Source of the DNA: a virus
Length of the DNA: 57,485 nt
IMG/VR virus record: IMGVR_UViG_3300047476_001238
Location: 79,712 to 137,196 of that record
Direction: 5' to 3' (one strand)
Made by a program: the position numbers and the translations under genes. The notes below the pieces were generated by a model, which was not told the origin of the DNA, made no database searches, and was given only the letters and a program-made list of their open reading frames with translations. The stretch's first letter is position 1. Each line of letters begins with the position of its first letter. Below, in pieces: positions 57,166 through 57,485 of this stretch.

Positions 57166-57485
57166 TTAATTACCACCTGGTTCAATGCTTTTCTTCTGCA
57201 CTGGAACTGAACCGTCGGTAGTTTGCCCTTCGCCCTTCTTTGCACTAGCTTTATTGCTGTACCAGTTTTGAGCGCCTTTGTTGCCGCCTGGTTTGTTAAC
57301 GTTGCGTTTAGCTACGTCAATTTCCTGAGCGTTCTTTACTAACTTACCGTCAACTTTACCTTTTGGCGATTGGCCATCTGGAGCTTGTTCTGCAAAACCT
57401 TTAGCAATGTTGGCACTACTGCCACCCATGTCGTGTTTGCCTGCAAGTGGGGTCTTGGTATTGCCAGCTGGCTTGTCGCCGCCTG
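57166..57485 (-). CDS. Partial disordered core-like protein upstream of gp21 (5' end outside window)
   Basis: The frame is open to the window edge (106 codons visible), so the ATG at 57429 is probably internal. The visible C-terminal part is Gly/Lys/Asn-rich and charged with no hydrophobic core (SPKGKVDGKLVKNAQ, KKGEGQTTDGS) and ends in KKSIEPGGN. In T4 the genes before 21 encode small prohead-core proteins (67, 68). The position fits such a role, but no sequence match can be claimed. Confidence 0.6.
   Translation of the reverse strand, partial: GGDKPAGNTKTPLAGKHDMGGSSANIAKGFAEQAPDGQSPKGKVDGKLVKNAQEIDVAKRNVNKPGGNKGAQNWYSNKASAKKGEGQTTDGSVPVQKKSIEPGGN

Noticed and set aside
57166-57429. Complete 87-residue gene starting at 57429
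   Set aside because: The frame continues open to the window edge with the same composition, so the visible part is more likely the end of a longer protein.
1-57485. tRNA genes
   Set aside because: No cloverleaf was recognised, and the intergenic gaps are all at most about 135 nt and are accounted for by leaders, terminators and promoters.

Overview
This window is a stretch of a T4-like contractile-tailed phage genome (Caudoviricetes, T4 superfamily; the gene content resembles marine and freshwater T4-like phages more than coliphage T4). The call rests on recognisable T4 morphogenesis proteins: prohead protease gp21, scaffold gp22, major capsid gp23, neck/connector gp13, gp14 and gp15, sheath gp18, tube gp19, head completion gp4, large terminase gp17, ssDNA-binding gp32 and dNMP kinase gp1. 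No host genes, tRNAs, integrase, CRISPR or insertion sequences were seen. The host cannot be deduced from the sequence.

Layout (most genes are on the minus strand, so transcription runs from high to low coordinates). 57485-54171: head module (a cut-off core-like gene, gp21, gp22, gp23). 54035-34808: virion surface and fibre region, starting with a separately expressed small protein after gp23. It continues with long fibre-type proteins that share repeated modules, a tail-collar-domain fibre, and an array of six small paralogues in three pairs. 34803-34048: MptE/DUF115-like protein. 30911-34079 (plus strand): gp14-like neck protein, gp15-like tail terminator and a NUDIX hydrolase. 30835-27281: small coiled-coil gene with a consensus sigma70-type promoter, a conserved unknown, gp13, a small protein and gp1. 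26980-27324 (plus): HNH-like protein. 26880-19613: gp18, gp19, a tube/baseplate-associated protein, small genes, gp4 and a possible gp16.

19586-10612 holds a cassette of mostly disordered proteins. Many begin with a short amphipathic tag followed by a T4 gp21-type cleavage site, as in T4 internal head proteins. One is a 1247-residue protein carrying a lambda-R-like transglycosylase and an SGNH hydrolase domain. 10599-9594: secreted nuclease-like protein followed by a chain of overlapping micro-genes. 9070-9597 (plus): HNH endonuclease. 9059-7497: large terminase. 7480-5473: an unknown and a 2OG-Fe(II)-oxygenase-like protein. 5372-4371: gp32, with a compound promoter and a leader hairpin. 4362-1: a translationally coupled operon of a sulfotransferase-like protein, three radical-SAM proteins and a short-chain dehydrogenase; the last radical-SAM gene runs off the window.

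Most transcription-unit starts carry a T4-late-promoter-like octamer with a fixed TAAATA core. Rho-independent terminators follow gp23, the small protein after gp23, the tube-associated region and the gene before gp1. The strongest candidates for undescribed biology are the radical-SAM/SDR/sulfotransferase operon, the tagged internal-protein cassette with its recurring LAGL-type motif, the gp32 leader, and the nuclease-associated micro-gene chain.
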